DNA from: Pseudomonadota bacterium
Lineage (GTDB): Bacteria > Myxococcota > Myxococcia > Myxococcales > Anaeromyxobacteraceae
Assembly (NCBI GenBank): GCA_023419875.1
Contig: JAEZXM010000381.1
Span: 1-8,501 of the forward strand
Direction: 5' to 3'
Length of the DNA: 8,501 bases
Position numbers and translations under genes: made by a program. This document shows positions 5,937-8,501 of the stretch, piece by piece. Each line of letters begins with the position of its first letter. The stretch's first letter is position 1. The notes beneath the pieces are model-generated. The model had not been told where the DNA came from and ran no database searches. It saw only the letters and a list, made by a program, of their open reading frames with translations.

Positions 5937-7718
5937 ATGCCGCTGACCCTCGACCGCACCGAATCCCCCTTCCGGCTGGGACAGGCGCCCAACCCGCTCG
6001 CGCAGGGCGCGCTCGCGCTGGCGGAGAAGGCCCTCGGGCTCGAGGAGCTCGACCGGCTGTACCCGCGCTTCCAGTCGTTGTGCGGCGAGCCGTGGGCCGC
6101 GGCCCTCGAGGTGCTCCAGGTCGGCATCGACCTCCGCGGGAGCCTGGACCTGCCGGCCTCCGGGCCCGTGCTGGTGGTCGCGAACCATCCGCTGGGAGGG
6201 CTCGAGGGCGTCGCGCTCCTCAAGCTGCTCAAGGCGCAGCGGCCGGACACGTTGCTCGTCGCGAGCCAGCTCCTGCGCGTGCCGGAGCTCCAGCCCCACC
6301 TCATCGGGCTCGACCTGTTCGGCCCTCGCGTGCGCCGCCTTCCGGCCCGCACGGTGCGCAAGGGCCTCCGTCAGGCGCTGCGCCACCTCGCGGCCGGCGG
6401 CTGCCTGGCCTGCTTCCCCGCGGGCGAGACCTCGAACCTCGATCTCCCCTGGAACCCCTGGGTCGTGCGGCTCGCCCGCACCGCGAACGCGCCGGTGCTC
6501 CCGGTCTGGTTCGCGGGCAAGGGCTCCAACGCGGCCGCCTCGCAGGCCGCGCGGCTCCTCCACCCGTCGATCCGCACCGCGCTGGTCGCGAAGAAGGTGC
6601 TGAAGCGCCAGGGCTCGACCCTCCGCGTCGAGGCGGGCGGGCTCATCCAGGCGAAGCGCCTCGCCTCGCTCGCGCCGGAGCAGGCGATCGCGCTCGTCCG
6701 CAGCCACATCGCGCTGCTCGCCAACCGGGCCGACGAGCCCGCGGCGAAGGCCGACCCCGCGCCGGCGCAGGTCAAGGGCCGAGGGCAGGAGCCGCTCGCC
6801 GAGCCCCAGGATCCGGCCGCGCTGGCGGCGGAGATCGCCGCGCTGCCGCCGGACCAGCGCCTCGCCACGGGCTGCGGGCTGGAGGCCTGGGTCGCCCGCG
6901 CGAGCCAGATCCCGGCGCTGCTGCTCGAGCTCGGGCTCGAGCGCGAGCGCGCTTTCCGAGGGGTCTGCGAGGGCGCCGGGAAGAGCCGCGACCTCGATCG
7001 CTTCGACGAGTGGTACCTGCACCTCCTGCTCTGGGATCCGGCGGCGCACCGGCTCGCCGGCGGCTACAGGATGGGCCCGACCGACGAGATCCTCGCCGAG
7101 CGCGGCAAGGCCGGGCTCTACACGCAGACGCTCTTCCACATGTCCACGGGGCTGCTCAAGCAGATCGACCCCGCGCTGGAGATGGGCCGGAGCTTCCTGC
7201 GCGACGGATACCAGGGGACGCACGGGCCGCTGATGCTGCTCTGGAAGGCGATCGGGAAGTGGCTCCTCCTCCACCCGCGCTACCGCCGGCTGTTCGGCGC
7301 GGTGTCCATCAGCGACGCCTACCGGCCGATCTCGCGCGCGCTCATGGCCCGCTGGTGCGCGCGCCACCTGCGGCTCGAGGGGGCGAACCCGCTGCGGATC
7401 ATGCCCCGCCGGCCGTTCTTCGCGAAGCTCCAGGGCGAGGTGCGCGGGCTGCCCGACGAACTGGAGGACTTCGAGGCGCTCGACGAGGCGATCTCGCTGC
7501 TCGAGGGCGACAAGGGCGTGCCGATGTTGTTCAAGCACTACGCGAAGCTCGGCGGGAAGTTCGCCGGCTTCAACGTCGACCCCGGCTTCGGCGACGCGCT
7601 CGACGGCCTCGTGGTGGTGGACCTCGCGGACACCGACACCCGGTTGCTCGGCATGTACATGGGGCGCGAGGAAGCGCGCGCCTTCCAGGCGCGGCACCGG
7701 GGCGAGGGCGGGCGGTAG
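5937..7718 (+). CDS. Bifunctional acyltransferase: PlsC-like O-acyltransferase fused to OlsB/GNAT-like N-acyltransferase
   Basis: This 593-residue fusion resembles OlsF-type enzymes, which make ornithine lipids by N-acylating an amino acid and then O-acylating the product at the inner face of the cytoplasmic membrane. The N-terminal PlsC-like domain (about 60-265) has VVANHPLGGLEG with H84, RLPARTVRKGL, FPAGETS at 160-166 and APVLPVWFAG. An Ala/Pro-rich linker spans about 265-300. The C-terminal domain (about 305-530) has the OlsB/'hemolysin' GNAT pattern: RAFRG and DRFDEWYLHLLLWD near 340-370, GGYRMGPTDEI, LEMGRSFL at 414-421, a GPLMLLWKAIGKWLL helix and SISDAYRPIS. No signal peptide is seen. 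ATG 5937 was chosen because upstream residues look non-coding and GAAGAGG precedes it (5927-5933), though only 3 bases away. Alternatives are ATG 5865 and GTG 5820. It has its own spacer and seems to be transcribed alone. Acyl acceptor unproven: ornithine, glycine or another amine would fit. Confidence 0.9.
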   Translation: MPLTLDRTESPFRLGQAPNPLAQGALALAEKALGLEELDRLYPRFQSLCGEPWAAALEVLQVGIDLRGSLDLPASGPVLVVANHPLGGLEGVALLKLLKAQRPDTLLVASQLLRVPELQPHLIGLDLFGPRVRRLPARTVRKGLRQALRHLAAGGCLACFPAGETSNLDLPWNPWVVRLARTANAPVLPVWFAGKGSNAAASQAARLLHPSIRTALVAKKVLKRQGSTLRVEAGGLIQAKRLASLAPEQAIALVRSHIALLANRADEPAAKADPAPAQVKGRGQEPLAEPQDPAALAAEIAALPPDQRLATGCGLEAWVARASQIPALLLELGLERERAFRGVCEGAGKSRDLDRFDEWYLHLLLWDPAAHRLAGGYRMGPTDEILAERGKAGLYTQTLFHMSTGLLKQIDPALEMGRSFLRDGYQGTHGPLMLLWKAIGKWLLLHPRYRRLFGAVSISDAYRPISRALMARWCARHLRLEGANPLRIMPRRPFFAKLQGEVRGLPDELEDFEALDEAISLLEGDKGVPMLFKHYAKLGGKFAGFNVDPGFGDALDGLVVVDLADTDTRLLGMYMGREEARAFQARHRGEGGR

Positions 7719-7728
7719 CGCCGCCTGC
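7708..7728 (+). terminator. GC-rich hairpin over the acyltransferase stop codon, possible terminator
   Basis: GCGGGCGG (7708-7715) can pair with CCGCCTGC (7721-7728) to form an 8-bp stem (one G-U) with the loop TAGCG. The TAG stop codon (7716-7718) is in the loop. No U tract follows, so classical intrinsic termination is doubtful. In GC-rich genomes such hairpins may instead protect the 3' end or arise by chance. Confidence 0.35.
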
Positions 7729-7751
7729 CGCCGTACAGTACAGTCGGCGGC
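7727..7751. repeat. 7-bp inverted repeat enclosing two TACAG copies
   Basis: GCCGCCG (7727-7733) and CGGCGGC (7745-7751) are exact reverse complements around an 11-base loop holding TACAG twice in a row (7734-7738 and 7739-7743). The octamer TACAGTCG here (7739-7746) also occurs at 5776-5783 in the spacer before the acyltransferase. The element lies 37-62 bases before the lipoprotein start, so it could be a second hairpin, or an operator for that gene. Confidence 0.45.
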
Positions 7752-7788
7752 GATCTCCACAACGGCCGTCTCGCGCCCCGGCCTCGCC

Positions 7789-8501
7789 ATGCCGACGCCA
7801 AGTTTCCCCGAGCCCACCCGGAAGCGTCTCGTCGCCCCGGCGATCGCCCTCGCCGTCGTCGCCGCCTGCGCGCGCGACGTCGAGGTGACGGTGGTGGTCG
7901 AGTCGACGCCGCTCCTCGACCGGGCCCGCATGGACGCGAACCCGGTGGGCGAGGCGGGGATGGGGGCGCGACTGTTCGTGAAGGTCCCGAGGCGGGGGAC
8001 GAAGCCGTTCTGGGCGGTGAAGGGCGCGGGTACGTTCGTGCGGTCGGACGACGTCGCGCCGTTCCCCGTCGCGGGCTCGCCCGCCTTCGTGACGGCGGAG
8101 GCGCTCGCGGTGACCGCGCCGGACGGGGCGGTGGTGAAGGAGCTTCGCATCGGCAGTCCGGTGCGCACCTTCAGCGCTCCGGCCCTCGCGGATCGAAGGC
8201 GGGTCGCGATCGTCGAGAACGGCGCGGTGGTCGGCTTCTGCGACGCCGGCGGCCTGAGCGCGGAGAAGCCGCCCGCGACGCTCTTCGCCGGGCGCGTCCA
8301 CGAGCTGGTGCGCACCGGCGACTTCGAGGGCGCGGCCCGGTTCCTCGTGGCCGCGGTGGGGGCCTACCCCCGCGAACCCACCCTGGAGCCCTGGGTCGAG
8401 CCCGTGCGGCGGGCCGCCGACCCGCTCTCGTTCCCGCCCCCGGGCCAGCGGGCGGCGGTGCCGTCCGAGCCGGCGGTGCGCAAGGGGGCCCGCGCCTACG
8501 T
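7789..8501 (+). CDS. Predicted lipoprotein with two SH3-like segments, 3' end off window
   Basis: The first 237 codons of an exported protein. Residues 11-27 form a lipoprotein signal peptide: basic KR, a hydrophobic run, then the lipobox VAAC with the acylated cysteine at C27. The mature protein would be anchored to a membrane facing the periplasm or outside; C27 is followed by Ala-Arg, so retention is not obvious. Residues about 33-93 resemble a bacterial SH3 fold (VVVESTPLLD, GARLFVKVP, PFWAV, GTFVRSDDV). A second, weaker copy may span about 99-158 (TAEALAVTAPDG, GSPVRTF, GFCDAGGL). These folds often bind peptidoglycan or protein peptides. Residues 165-200 look helical and TPR-like (ELVRTGDFEGAARFL). 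I do not recognise the specific family. No Shine-Dalgarno precedes ATG 7789, but the signal peptide supports the start and the frame is open to the window edge. No catalytic motif is seen, so the function is unknown. Confidence 0.68.
   Translation, partial: MPTPSFPEPTRKRLVAPAIALAVVAACARDVEVTVVVESTPLLDRARMDANPVGEAGMGARLFVKVPRRGTKPFWAVKGAGTFVRSDDVAPFPVAGSPAFVTAEALAVTAPDGAVVKELRIGSPVRTFSAPALADRRRVAIVENGAVVGFCDAGGLSAEKPPATLFAGRVHELVRTGDFEGAARFLVAAVGAYPREPTLEPWVEPVRRAADPLSFPPPGQRAAVPSEPAVRKGARAY

Noticed and set aside
5811..8315. An 834-codon open frame on the minus strand opposite the acyltransferase and lipoprotein genes
   Set aside because: It crosses two well-supported plus-strand genes and their spacer, and its composition is that of a shadow frame. 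No domain is visible.

Overview
The window is very GC-rich DNA with a strong G/C bias at third codon positions and long open antisense frames. This, together with the gene content, suggests a high-GC Gram-negative bacterium. A myxobacterium such as Anaeromyxobacter is my best guess, but it rests on composition and protein style, not on a marker gene.

Layout from left to right. (1) Positions 1-833, minus strand: the N-terminal 277 residues of a MacA/HlyD-type periplasmic adaptor of an efflux pump, whose 3' end lies outside the window. (2) 834-1113: a divergent intergenic region that must carry the promoters of the adaptor and of the operon to its right. (3) 1114-5765, plus strand: a compact three-gene unit made of acetate kinase (ackA), full-length phosphate acetyltransferase (pta, 15 bp downstream with a clear ribosome binding site), and a class II aldolase whose GTG start overlaps the pta stop by 4 nt. 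(4) 5766-5936: a spacer that opens with a perfect 9-bp inverted repeat. (5) 5937-7718, plus strand: a two-domain acyltransferase, with an N-terminal PlsC-like lysophospholipid acyltransferase and a C-terminal OlsB/GNAT-like N-acyltransferase, resembling bifunctional ornithine-lipid synthases. (6) 7719-7788: a short spacer with two strong potential hairpins. (7) 7789 to the right edge: the start of a predicted lipoprotein with two SH3-like stretches.

AckA and Pta interconvert acetate, acetyl phosphate and acetyl-CoA. The overlap of the third gene with pta implies co-expression, and possibly a route from an aldolase product into acetyl-CoA/acetate. That third protein is the most unusual item here. 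Its first half has a complete class II aldolase metal and substrate site (E76, H95, H97, H159). Its second half is a recognisable duplicate in which every metal ligand has been replaced. A second oddity is a cluster of cysteines, including a CxxC, in the N-terminal regulatory region of Pta. A third is the recurrence of the half-site CTGTA/TACAG in the spacers on both sides of the acyltransferase gene. I saw no tRNA, rRNA, CRISPR array, insertion sequence or phage gene.
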